DNA from: Heliocidaris erythrogramma
Lineage: Eukaryota > Echinodermata > Echinoidea > Camarodonta > Echinometridae
Length of the DNA: 64,000 nucleotides
Direction of reading: 5' to 3'
Assembly (NCBI GenBank): GCA_025617745.1
Contig: CM046853.1
Span: 1,732,873-1,796,872, forward strand
Shown here: piece after piece, positions 10,897-24,200 of the stretch
Numbering within the stretch: position 1 is the stretch's first letter
Layout: the number at the start of each line of letters is the position of its first letter
Program-made: the position numbers and the translations under genes
Notes under the pieces: model-generated
The model's input: the letters and a program-made list of their open reading frames with translations, nothing else
What the model was told of the DNA's origin: nothing
Databases searched by the model: none

Positions 10897-11048
10897 TTAC
10901 CAGAACTCAACCAGAGTGTTTCATCAAGTGTTTTGTCAGTGATTTTTACCGACAACTGTTATAAGTTACTGAAATCCTTGCATCTGATTGGCTGAGAGCA
11001 TATTTGTCGGTAAAAATCTCTGACAAAGCACTTGATGAAACGCTCCCC
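10897..11048. mobile_element. Palindromic MITE fragment, GTTTCATCAAGTG family
   Basis: GTTTCATCAAGTGTTTTGTC and TGATTTTTACCGACAA recur inverted as TTGTCGGTAAAAATC and GCACTTGATGAAAC. The internal GATTGGCTGAGAG motif recurs at 52258 with the same TTGTCGGTAAAAATC neighbour, so the family is dispersed. Confidence 0.55.
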
Positions 11049-11423
11049 AGGTTTCTCTTTGGTAGGCATTGTACAGTGCACTAATTGTGTGGCTTTAAGG
11101 TAAAGACACACACCACCTCTTATGCCTCTACACTCTACTAATGTATACAACAACGAGCAAACACAATCCTGTAAGCATTTTTTTTTCAAGAGGAGCAGTT
11201 TAGAATGTGAGCTCCTATCAGCTTTTCATGTCATGTTTACAAGTAGAGTGACCCCCAGCCATGAGCCCATGAATATAAGTCAAATGTTAGAAGGGACACA
11301 ATACAGCAGTGCTGTCAATTTGCAGATTATAAATTTGTCTTTATGTAACATTCTTATTGTTAATATCTTTAGTAAACGGTCAATTATTATTCTTTAATTT
11401 TCCCTTTCTTCTTCTGCACACAG

Positions 11424-14400
11424 TAGACTGTTGTGATGGTAGAAGACATGCCCATACCAGATAGTCATCATGTCATCATCAAGGAAAAAACACATTGTGG
11501 CAGAGATGAAGAAGATTCTGGAGCAGAGAAAAGCAGAACTGGAATTCAATGAAAGAGAAATAATACAGCATGTGAAATATATTTCTGAAGAGGTAAGATT
11601 ATATGATCTATGTATTGTGTTTGCAAAGTAAATGTATCAAGTCCCTAAATGATGTATATTGTTCATATTTGTATTGACAGCATATTCTGGTCTCTGTATA
11701 TGACACTCCATTATGAGAATCCATTAAACTTGACCCAAAGGTCATGTGTCACTAGTATGACCTACGTGATGATGATGACCAGCCGATTGTTAGGCTGTGT
11801 CTATATAAAGTGAGAGCTTTGAATAAATGGAACTTGTATGCCCAAAACCCATACAGTCGACATCTTACTCTTTAGAGCACTAACACTAATGATTTTAAAT
11901 ATTGGCTTAATACTTATTATTGCATAGATGGCATAAATTACACAAGGTTATCCAAATTTAAAGCTTGGAAACATTTGAATTAATGATTATTATCAATTAT
12001 AAAACGGTAAAATACAGCCCCCGATATAGCAGCTGAAAAGCTCCTTGAACGCTGCTGAGATGTGTGACGACACAAGAGGGGCGAGTCCTGTCTAAGCAGA
12101 CGATGTCCCATAACATTATACACATTTTTCAGTGCCTGTTTTGTCATCTCCTCTTCACTTATTTCTCTTACTTGACTAGCGTCAGTCTTAATGTTAGTCT
12201 GTTGCCTCACTCTTAACTTCGTGTATGGTATTATTTTGATGAAAAATGCAGCGTTAAAAAAATAAAGGAATCAGTCACTTGTAAACAAAATAAGACGCCA
12301 TTGTATTTTCAGCTGCTTGCACCGCGGCATGTTCGGCGTTTCAAGAGGGAACGAATACCACCCAGCTATTATTCGCAGGGCTTTTCAATTTGAAAATGGG
12401 GTTTATTTCATTGATCATTGACCCTTCTCCTGTGTATTTACAATCAAACAGTTTTAGTTATCAGAATCAGTTCACTTTCCCTTTTAGAATGGTGTGAAAT
12501 AAGGTCATGTTTAAATGTACTAAACTCTTTATAATTTGATAAATAATTGCATTGCAATTACGTTCATTCATTATAGGACGTCGTCTGCTTAAGCAGGATC
12601 GATCCCTCGTATGACGACATCAAAACATCGCTATATTTCTGGCGAATCCTCGGATATTCCACATGCTGAGAAGAGCTTTTATTTATGTTGTTTTTATAAT
12701 CATCATATACGCAGTTGACATAAAACTTATACGATTGCCATCTGTAAGCTTCCCAATTTCTAGTGATACATTAATTGCCATATATGTGTTCTACTTTAAG
12801 AGTAAACGAAATTAGCGACGAGGATGAAGCCTACTATTCGGCTTCCACTGAGAAGGAAGGGAAAGTACTACTACTAGGCATTTAGCCTAAAAAAAGGGAG
12901 AGGATAAGAGTTATGCCAGAAAACATACGGCATAGGAGAAGGGAATTTGATAGAGAGACTGAGCTTCGAGTTTAGAGAAAGATGGATCTACCCCCACCAT
13001 TTATATTTCGCTTGTGCGAGACAACGCCCCGTTCGCTGGAGTGGCTGGGAGGATTCCAGAATTATCTGCAAGCATCAGGGGTAACATTAGCTAGTCAGAA
13101 GTTTGGACTATTGCTGTATCTTAGAGGAGACGCCCTCCAAGATTTGTTCAAGGAACTCGCTCCCTCAGTTAGCAGCCAGGACGGCCACGACAACTACGAG
13201 GTGGCAGTGAAGGCTTTTTCGAACTATTTCAATTCAACACCAGCTGTCGAGGAAGAATCTCTAGTTACCAGCTATGACGGCGACGACGACGACGACGAGG
13301 TATATTACATTAATTACCCCCTGTCCAGGTCATCTATCGAAGCCGAGAATATCTCCGAAGTCAGCAGCCATGAAGGCGATGACGACTTCAAAATCAAAGA
13401 GCACGAGCGCCTCTGCGACGGCCTCGACCAGGACTGCCAGCTAGAGCCAGAAGCTGCGCAGGAGACTGACAACCGGTATGAAGGTATGTCGGAGCACGAT
13501 GACACCGAGCGCCATCACGACGGCCTCGAGAAAGACTGCCAGCAAGAGTTTGACGCTGCGCAGAGTATGCTTTCACTCCTCGCGAAGCATGAGAGAGAGC
13601 CACCAGGCAACTCCAGAGATGAGGATATCGAGCGCCAGCGCCACTGCCTCGATGACGACTGCCAGCCCAACACAGCTGTGCAGGACGATCTGCTTCCAGA
13701 GAAGCAGGATCCAGAGCCCCCAGATATTCCAGACCATTTCAAAGTTCCAGAGCCAGAGGTCGACGATATCGACATGATCGAACGACAGTATGACAGCCCC
13801 GACGACCGCCAGCTAGACGCTGCGCAGATCCCACTTCCACCTAGGAAAGGTGACGACGTGAGCCGAAACCTCAACAACATCTACAGAGAAGATGAATGGG
13901 CAGACGATAGTAACGCCACACCCAAGCGACATCCAGATTCCGCTCCCGACGATGAGCAATCTACTTGTTCAGTGCCCGAGATCATCACGACCCGTGATCC
14001 AACCATCGATCCGCGATCACAGACGAGAAACCGAGCTTGATTTAGCGATTATAGCAGTCAGCGTCTCAGAACGTATGTACCGACAATTTACCTGATGACA
14101 TGGACCTATCCACGACCACGATTAGCCGAACCCTAGATTTTTCTTCTCTCGACAAAGGAAACAGATAGAGTCACAGAATTGATTGTGAAAATTAGCATGT
14201 ACACTAGCTGTTTTCAGTTGACCCCAGGAGGATTTTATACATGTACTTTATATCGTTTTGTGTTGATCATAACATTCTTACAATGAACCATTATCGTGAA
14301 CTTCTACAATCGAACAATAAAGGGAAATGCCAGATTAAAGCGAACAATGAACTTAGTGAAAAGATTTGAACAATTTTAATGCTTTACAATTTTACCAGTC

Positions 14401-17400
14401 TTCTGCTTATCGTTTTAGTCATCATGCATCAGTCATAATTATTTTTAGAATCAGATGATACCAGTCTTGTAGAGTCGAGGTACATGTAAGCAGTCGTTCA
14501 GTTCATTTTTAGTTGTTTTGTATTCTTGGAAAGAAAAGAGAGAAAGAGAGAAATAAGCCTTAAATCCTTTGTAAATCAATCAGTTTCTATATTCTTTTTA
14601 AAGTTTCATTTTTACTTTTGTTTACAGTCAAGGAATATTCTTTGTCAGTCATGTGTCAGTCGCATGAGACTACTATACTTTGTCACGGTCACCTGTTTAC
14701 TTTTATTCAGAATCGACACACTTCATGCATATTAAGTTCTGCAAGGAATATTGTCATGCCATTGATTATTGTTGCCACAGACAGTCATTTATAACTGTCT
14801 AAATTGTTAATTAGCAGTCAGTTTCATTCATAGATTTGGATATATATCTTGATGTACTCAGTATTTTCTTACAAGAATTTAAACTTTTTAAGAGTTTGAG
14901 AATAGCTGAATAGTGCATTGCAGTCAAAGTTAGTCGACAATATTTTTGCTCATGGTCTTCCGATAAGATCATTATAATATTCAGATCCTACCACCAGGCA
15001 TTTTTGTATTAATGCATGTGTATTGAAGTTTATGACGATCAATCGATTTATCGTGATCACTATGTTTCTGGTTAAAAGGAAAACTGGAACAGTTTGATTG
15101 ATAACTGATTTCATGTATATCGGTAGTTTGTTAATGTTATGTTGATTGTTTGGTCAATCAGGATCAATACCACTGGGTTGATAAAACTCTTTGGAATCGA
15201 TTGATGACCAGGTTCTCAAGTTGCGTGTCCTTTTCAATTACAGTTTAACTAGAGTAAATTTATTTGATAGCAATTAGTTGCTCTTGTTCAGTGTTTCTAT
15301 AAATTTATGTATTTTCAAGCTGAGCTATGTGATTATCACTATTAACCTTCTATCAATCTATATATAGTATTCGATAAGTTAACAGTTTTATTTTTTCTAT
15401 TTCTCTGTGGTTATTCAGGAATGTCTAGAAACTTATAAGCTCTTATATTGCATAGCAGAGCTTGGATAGTATGTATTTACATGTATACCTCATTTGTAAA
15501 GCATGAAACATTTTGTAGTTAGTTGACTCTGAATGATTTAGCTATTGTTTGCATTTTATATTTGTTTCTAGGGAGTTGTTGAGTCTGCACAAGTAATTAT
15601 GATTCTATAAAATTCAGTTTTCAGATAATTTGTTTCAAAGGTGAACAAATTCCAATTCTTTAATTTACTGTATACTTCCAACAGCCTGTAATTTTTGCAA
15701 GTGTACAGAAATGCATAATTTCTTTAGTTTTGTCATAAGGTACGATTTTTCAATTTCAAGAAAGGGAGGGATATTGTGTTTGCAAAGTAAATGTATCAAG
15801 TCCCTAAATGATGTATATTGTTCATATTTGTATTGACAGCATATTCTGGTCTCTGTATATGACACTCCATTATGAGAATCCATTAAACTTGACCCAAAGG
15901 TCATGTGTCACTAGTATGACCTACACTACCGTGATGGTGACCAGCGGATTGTTAGGCTGTGTCTATATAAAGTGAGAGCTTTGAATAAATGGACACTTGT
16001 ATGCCCAAAACCCATACAGTTGACATCTTACTCTTTGTCATTCTTAAGAGTATACGAAACTATGTTTACAGTGTAGTATAATTTTAACATTTTTATAAAT
16101 CTATTGAAGGACAGTAATTTGAAGTCCAGAATATGCTTTTTTTTGCTCATGCTCCTGAATTTATTTATGCACTTATATCTGTTTTGGGGCATTTAAGATT
16201 AATTGATTCTGCTAGGTGTCATATATTTGGGTATATGCAAAAGCAGTTTGCTGGAGTTTGTACTTTCAAAGATATTGAGTAGTTTCATACAGTAAGAGTG
16301 GTCCCTTTCAGGTAACATGATTTCATACCAAGTTTTCTAGTTCATATTTTCTTTTCTTTTCCAAACAAACTTTGTACATGATAATTCAAAGAGATTAGCT
16401 TTCACACCTGAATTTCTTCTTTCTTTATGGCTTAGACATTGGGGCAGCTGAAGTCCTTGTTGAAGGAGACAGACAAGAAGAAGTTCCTCAAGGCTTTTCC
16501 TAGTGTCAGTGTCAAGATGGATAAAAGTCTAACAGCGCTCATGATGATCAAAGCTTCTCTCCCAAGCTTGGAGTCAGGTATGCTGAAGCCTTGAGTGATG
16601 ATATTCCATTTTGAAAAGTTTATATTTGTTTTTTCACAATAGTTATTATTTTTAATGGTTTTTGTGATGAAAATATTTAATCTGATGACAATATTCACGC
16701 GTAATACATCATTTTTTATTCAAGATTGTGTGGACATGAGATCTTTGTACAATTTGTAAGATTCTCTATACAGTAAAAACAGTAAAAAAGTTTAAAAAAA
16801 AACAGTAAAAACAGAATATGATAATGTAGTTACCAAATAGTCATGTCAAAGCATAATGTTATTTCTGAATCCGTGAGAGTGAACTGATGTTCGAACTTGA
16901 AAGGTCATTATCAGTCAGCAATAACTTGTTCTGGAGAAAATTTTGAAGCAGTTTCCACTTGATCAGTTGAAAGATATCCCATTCATTTTTTACTCCTATC
17001 CTTTGCTTATCAATCGGAAAAGGATTGGTAACTTTCTATTTGGTATTTTCATTGAAATGACTTAGATGAAAGTTCTACAGACGGTGCATCGGATAGAGAC
17101 ACAGCAGAAGCCTGTGACACTCCTACTGTAGGAGACAGGACTGAGGATTCTACCACAGAGATAGAGCAGTCTCCATCTTCTCTTGTTACTCCAAGCAGAG
17201 AGAATGAAGCATGTGGGTCAGTCACAAAGAACCAGGTGAGTGGTGATTCACACAGGTACAATGCAGATTCTCTATATGAACTTTATTGGGGTTTTACTCA
17301 AGAGATCTAATTTTAGAAAGACTGGTAATGATTATTCTTAGACTATCTATAGCATTAGCAGCTCCAGGATATGTTTTGGGCTAGTCCAAGTTATTTAGTC

Positions 17401-20400
17401 CCATACATTGATTAATATTATCATCATAGCTTTTAGTTTTCCCTATGTTTCTATCCAGTTGACAACCCTTCTAATGCTTAGATCAGGACAAGTATGAAAA
17501 TGAGAGCTGCATTGTTATTTTGTCTTCCCTTTTCTTTGTACCTGGTGATATACTGGACAGCAAATGACCATTATGACCAAATACATTTTATACATTTTCT
17601 CAAGTTTCTTTGGTCATGTTGTAGATTACTAAAGAATCCCTGATATTAAAATCATGTTTATGAAATTTTCTAAGTCATATTATAAGGGGATAATTTCATT
17701 CCAATACTTCAAAGCTAGACATGATATTTACTATTTTAGAAGAACATCTCTGGAATCCAAACCGCCTGAAACTACCCGTTTAGTTAATCCTCAAACTGCC
17801 GAAAACCGCCCGAGAACGCCTGTGGACTTTGACCCGTTTAAGAACAAATGTAGGGGATCAGGCACAATAAAAGTGTGTGTATGCTATCTTTAGATATATA
17901 CTGTTTAGAATCTGCATTGCAACGACGCATTGCTGCAGAGATATTTTGCATACAGCAGAGAGACTATTGCAAAAGATGGTTAACTGAGGGGTGGTGTGAG
18001 GAGTAAATGACTACAATCTCCAGACTCTTCAAGTGCTAAAGGGTTAAACAGTTCATGTTTTCAAGCTTGTCACTCATTCTCATGTGCATTAGTGCTAAGG
18101 ATTGAAGTATGAAAACAGAACACAAGAAATGAACCAATGTGGATTTTTTTTCCAGGCTATCAGCATTGACAAATCGTCACATGGAAGCACTTCTACACCA
18201 TCATCAAGCTCTCATCAGTCTGTATCACCAAGCAAAGAGTCTAACTCATCATCAGTGAATAGTGACACATCTGGGCATGTGGTTAAGAATAAAGAGAAAG
18301 CTCCACTTCCGGCTGCATCCGATGATCAAAAAACTACGGCAAGCATTCCAGCAAAGCCACAGGAAACTGCACAGGTAATGCAGCAGGCAAACCAAACGGT
18401 TCAGGAGATACTGGTATGGATGAAAATGCTTTTGTTTACTTGATCCATATGTTTATAGAGATTTGTGTGTAATTTTGTTACGAGTGTAGGTTTACATTTA
18501 ATATTTTGGAGTATTATGTACATATATTTATAAATATTTTGAAGTAGAAAACTACTGAAAGTCCTTGAAATTTAACTTTTTCTCAACATTATTGCACACT
18601 GAATATTTGTTGTATGACAATTGGAGGTATACAGTGGCAATAGATCTCAAAAACTCATTACTGTGCATTATTTTTTTTATTTTTCTGATCAAAGCTTTAC
18701 TGATTTCTTTGATGGATTTGTAGGAAAAGATGGTGCCACCTACAGTGTCAGCAGCAATGCCTTCATCGATGCCTAGAGAGATCATTCCTCTAGTTCTTCC
18801 CGTTGGTATGAGGATTGAGGTAGTGGTTAGTGAAGTGGTTTCACCTTCTATCTTCTGGATTCAACCAACACAATCTAGGATTGAAGCCCTAATGGAAGAG
18901 ATTAGGTGAGATTATCAAGATTTTCTCTGAAGCCAGTTTTGCTTCTAGATGTCAATCTGTGTTCAAATTTCCTTTAATTGTTCTGTTCACATTTTAGTGT
19001 CTTTTCCTTTTATTGAATAATACATAAACCCTTTTTAACCCTTTGAATCCGGAATTATTTACATATTTCGTGAGCTATACTCTGAATTATTTCATGAAGT
19101 ACGCATATTTTACTTATGTCAATAATACGTCAAAATTTTTGAAAGATGACCACTTATATTCCATCGGCACACTGACTATGATATATCCCGCTTGTTCTAG
19201 GGTGGAGGTGCATAGGTACCGCTAAATTCACCAACGCAGCCCTGCAACCTCATCTTCCGTATCAATTTCACCCTCAAAATCACTACTCTGACAATATTCT
19301 AAGTCATCAATGTCTTCCACGGAATCTCCCAGTAGTATTGCACGAGCCTCATCGGCTGTGCATGTTTTTCTTGCCATTTTCCCCAGATTCCACTTTTCCA
19401 CTTTTTCTTTGATCAAAATTCAAGAAAATTACGCCTGCAATATCAAAAGACCCAGGTGATCGCCTGATCAAAAACGGGGTCATGCAAACTTTCAAGCCTA
19501 GCTGAAAAGAAGTCACATGATTTTTGGACGGTAAACGGGCTTTTCGGGTTATTTTACTTTCTCGGCGCGGCCGGAAAAGCGACCTTTCGGGTTCAAAGGG
19601 TTAACGTATAAACAAACATGAAAATGTTTCAGTTAATAAGAAATATCATGCTCATTTAGTGTATTAAGAGAGGAAATTTAAGTACTTTTGTTACCTTACA
19701 TGTACATGCATTTGTATAATGGATGTAGAGAACATAACCTGCTATATGTATATTCATTTATACATATCATAGCTCTCTTGATGAACTTGCTGAATTGGTG
19801 CAATCCTTGTATGATTCCAGTGCTGAGCTTAGAGAAAACAAACAACTATTGTAGATAGGATATATATTTAAGATAGGAATCGGCAGTCTGTAGTCATTAA
19901 AAGTTGATACCAATGCATATTCCTTCTTAAAAGAAATCATATTTCATTGTTGTTGAGTAGGATGCAGATAAGCTACATGATCAAGGATTTAAGAATTGAT
20001 TTTATCTTTCAGGAAATATTACAGTAGTGTAATGAAGCTACCACCCTTTCAACCTAAGGTTGGGATGTACTGCTGTGCTTGTTTCACTAATGATGACTGC
20101 TGGTATCGAGCACGTATCATAGGTTTGTCAGATCAGTCACATCTCTTCATCTTAATCTTAATTTTCTGTTCTGCATACTAACAGCATATGAGCAGCAAAC
20201 AGAAATTAAAGCAAATTGTACATGAATTGGCAGATGGTTGTCGATTTACTTCCAATCATGGTTTCTTTAAGATATACAATTGCATTTCCCCCTCCCTCTC
20301 TGCACCCGCTGTTTGTTTAGAATGTGGAGTATAATATGAGAAAAAAAGAGAAGAGGCAATTACTTCATTCATGAACATATCGTGGTTCACCCCCTTGAAT

Positions 20401-21240
20401 AATCACTTCATTCTTGTATCTTGTATTAAACACACAAAGAAAGTAAGGCATTTGTCTTTTCACTTCCGTAAAAAAATATTTTGCCATTGTTTACTACATC
20501 GTGTGAACGCAATGCCTCAGAATTGTGCATATTTAATTTGGAAGAGGATATCCTCATCTTTGTTTTTTCTCTCTGATGTAGCCATACACCTGAGTCCTAC
20601 AACTTCAGTGTTAGAAGGAGTTGGTGTACATGTTGATGTGATCTATATTGATTATGGTAACAGGGAACGCATCGCAGTCTCTCGTCTACGTCCCCTTCAT
20701 CCTCGCTTCATGACTGACCCTGCTCAGGCTGTATGCTGCAAGCTAGCTAGAGTAAGAACATCTTATCACTTATCTTTGATCATGCATCATGCATTTTGGA
20801 AGCCATCTTAAGCTGGAATGTTTATTATTTGCTTCAGACTACTAATTAGTATTTATGGCCAAGTTTAAGACTTCCTAGTTTCTCATCTCTTGATCCGGGT
20901 TTGTCAAAAATTGGAGGACTCCTCCTCACAATTTAATTCTAGTTTCTCTATGAAAGTCGCAAACATTGGAGAATTTTAAAGTTCATACAATATCATATCA
21001 CTGCTACTACATATATTAGCTACTTTGTTTGATTATTCTTATGCATTTAATGTGAGAAAGAATGATAAACATTGATAAAAAGGCAGAACTGAGAAACTTG
21101 TTATTTTACTTGGCCTAAATTTGTTAAAATTTTCTTTTGTTTGTGTGATGTGTTTTTTCTGCATCTTTGCTATCCCACCTCTTTATGATCTCCATTACTC
21201 TGTCATAGTCTTACTTTTTTTCTTTCTCTCTCTTTCTCTT

Positions 21241-21277
<37 letters not shown>

Positions 21278-24200
21278 AATGATGTTATCTACAATGAATA
21301 CCAAAAGTAGAATATAAATTCCTCAACAGAGTAGCAATTTAGATTTCAAACTAATGACTAGTTTCAGTAATATTGTATGAATTGATGTCTAGTGAATCAA
21401 ATTTCAACTACTTTCTTGTTTTAGAATTGATAAGGATATGTGTCATCCTTTATTAGCTGTACTTTCCTGTTAGGAAGCAAGTTTGTTGATATGACAATGT
21501 GTATGGAAAATGATTGAATACAAGGTAATCAGTTGTTGGTCAAATGGGTTTGGTAGCTCTATTTGATTGCGTTTGCTGTGTAATGTATGCAGTCTGGCTA
21601 GAATTATAGATGATAGTCTTCAGATCACTGGAGAGATCACTGAAGGTGTCTTCGTTATCATTTCAGTTAGGCAAAATCTTTGTACAAGTACCCTATATTT
21701 TTATATTTCAAAAATTCTCAATCTGTTTTTAGTTTGAGAATATCAATCTGCTGAATACACATATAGCCTTGGTGAATTAGAACCTCAGAAAGAGCTGTGT
21801 CCATCTTTCTATATAAGTTAGTCTTAGATATAATGTTCTTTGTTTGTATATTTACCCCCCCCCCCCTCCCTGAAAATGTTAGCTAATCAATTTTAACTTA
21901 TTAGCAATTTGGCTTACCTTTTAAATGTCAAATATGTTTGGTGTCCTGGTATCGAAAACTGTTTATAAGAAATTGTAAGTTGTATTGTGTACATATTTGT
22001 GGATAGTTTGTGCTGTCATAGAAAGTGATGTAGATTTGGTCTGATAATACTCAAATCCATTGATTTGATCTCACCAGAAGATTGTTTCAAGAACAGAAGG
22101 AGTCTTCCAGCTTGCTCTTATGAACAGCAATATAAAATCGCTTCATGCAAGGGACACAGGAAAAATAATCTTCCTGTGCAATGAAAGCGTAGGTATTCTT
22201 GTATACCTCGTTCGTCCACGTTCACCTAATACATGTACATGTTTTTGAAGTCCACTGGAAATGGCAAATTATCCCTATAATTTTTTTGGGTGTTTCATGC
22301 TATGATTTCAACATTATGTGCAAGTTGTAGGTACGGTAAGAGTTAATTTTAGAGCATTTCAGAGCACTTTCTGCACATTTGGTTTTTTAATTTCATATAA
22401 TTGTGATGGTGAATCCCCTTCCCTGTTGAAGGACTGTTGAAGGAAACATGGTGGAGCTGAAAATTGAGAGCAGTGAATTTGTGTAGGACGTGTTGCTATT
22501 ATTTTTACTCCTATTGCAAAATCACTAGAGGGAATATTTGTCCAGGTTTTCTTTTCTTCCATGTAGCATTGTCTGGATATTCTTGTTTACCCTAAAAAAA
22601 ACAAGTGAAGTTATTCTAACCAAATTTGGTACAAGTTTGTATGAGCATGGAAGGATGAATGAAGTAACTTTTGGGTTCCTAAACCTAGTCTCTCCAGTTA
22701 TAAAACATAGTTTCTTGGATAGAACTTAAAATCATGTAGGTCCTTGGTGTGCTCATCTACCAATATTTACTTCAGTCTCTTGCATCCAAGATAGAATAAG
22801 AATCCATTTGTCATGGAGAAGAGCAATAAGCATTTTTTACTTCCGTATACGGTGATCAGTCAGGAGCTAATGGTTAGGTGTCATTCTTCCCCCTTCTTTC
22901 TCCTTCATATTCCTTCTTCGAATTCTTCTTGTTATACCCTTCCATTTTTCATTTTCATCACTTTCTTTTCATTTTCTCATTTTCTGTGTGTTTTGTGTTT
23001 GTGTATGAATAACATCCCAAGCTATGATTAATAGACTTTTAAAATGTTAGCTCTTACCATTTCTGCTACATTTTGACTCACTACATACATGTATTTGTGT
23101 TATAGTATCTAAAATGATTAACAAACTCTTGATGCCAGAAATCATAGTGCAGCAAATCGAAATGGGTATGATATATATAATATCGTATACATTTCTTATT
23201 AATTTCATTTAAATATTGATCAGTACTGCAGACTACTGCAGTCTCACTTTACCTAGATCAGGCTTACAAAATTATGAAAAAAATATGTCTACAAATTAAA
23301 TCACTTACAGTCAACCCAGATTTTTCCCAGATATGGTTGTTGTGTCACAAAGTTTTGCTAAGCTATCATGAAAGCTAATTTACAGTGGTTGAAAAATAAA
23401 TATAAATCATTTATATTGATGTAATATTGAAAGAATATTTAAATGTTTTAAAAATTATAACATTTCTTTGTGTTGATACTGATTCACACATATCCCTAAA
23501 AGAAATCCCCAACATGATGTACTCTTCATTGAGCATGTACATATCCCAGAATGGCACTTGATCTAGCTTTGCTGTGCAAAATATAAAACCATAAAATGTC
23601 AAAAGAAAGAGAGATAGAGAAAGTCATTTTCCAGTGGACCAAAGCTGTGTTACTAACACCTGAATCTTCTCATATCTGCTTTATCATTTATTTTGCATGA
23701 GCTTTTGCATGATAAAATGTTACTGCATGTTTGAAGGTTTTGTGGTAGGATTTTCATCCCGGTTGGGTCCGTAAAGTTAGGCCTTAGAAATGTGTTCCTA
23801 TTCTGGAAGCCCGAATCATGTGCATTCTTTTTAAATCATTGAGAGGAAAAACAGAAACATTTAGAGCCAATAATCCTGTAATTCCAACATTCTAATATGT
23901 GAAGCAATAGTCAGCATAGAAATTTTGGTTAATGGGGACAATTTATTTTGTATAATTTTCTGCATTTGGTTAATATGAAGTCCAGCCGCATTTGATATAA
24001 TATAGTTTGAATCAATTCATTTCTCTTCTTTGAGTGTAATGCAGAATAAATTCCTTTATGAGACCTTGTAAAAGGTGATTCCAAAGTTTTTTTGTTTGTT
24101 TGTTTGTTTGTTTTTTTTGGGGGGGAGAGGGTCATCTTAACTTTGATTGAATTCTAAGGCCTACTAGGACTTCCTCATCCATGAAAGTACCCAGTTTGGA

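Larger units (their letters stand above)
11613..16059 (+). mobile_element. Gag-only LTR retroelement (Ty3/Gypsy-like), in intron 1
   Basis: Two LTRs frame the element: 11613-12811 (lengthened by an insertion) and 15772-16059 (288 bp). CTATG flanks both ends (11608-11612, 16060-16064). A primer-binding-type sequence TTAGCGACGAGG follows the 5' LTR, and a polypurine tract AAGAAAGGGAGGGA precedes the 3' LTR. There is one long ORF, gag-like, and no recognisable pol, so it is a non-autonomous fossil that would have depended on another element. The two LTRs differ at only a few percent of sites, so the insertion is fairly recent. It lies in the sense orientation of the Tudor gene. Confidence 0.8.

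Noticed and set aside
13314-13880. Overlapping minus-strand Ser/Arg-rich ORFs
   Set aside because: Shadows of the gag-like ORF on the plus strand.
22078-22188. Possible exon in the 3.9-kb Tudor intron (IVSRTEGVFQLALMNSN)
   Set aside because: Exons 7 and 8 of the Tudor gene join in phase and give a continuous Tudor pattern without it; its length would not keep the frame.
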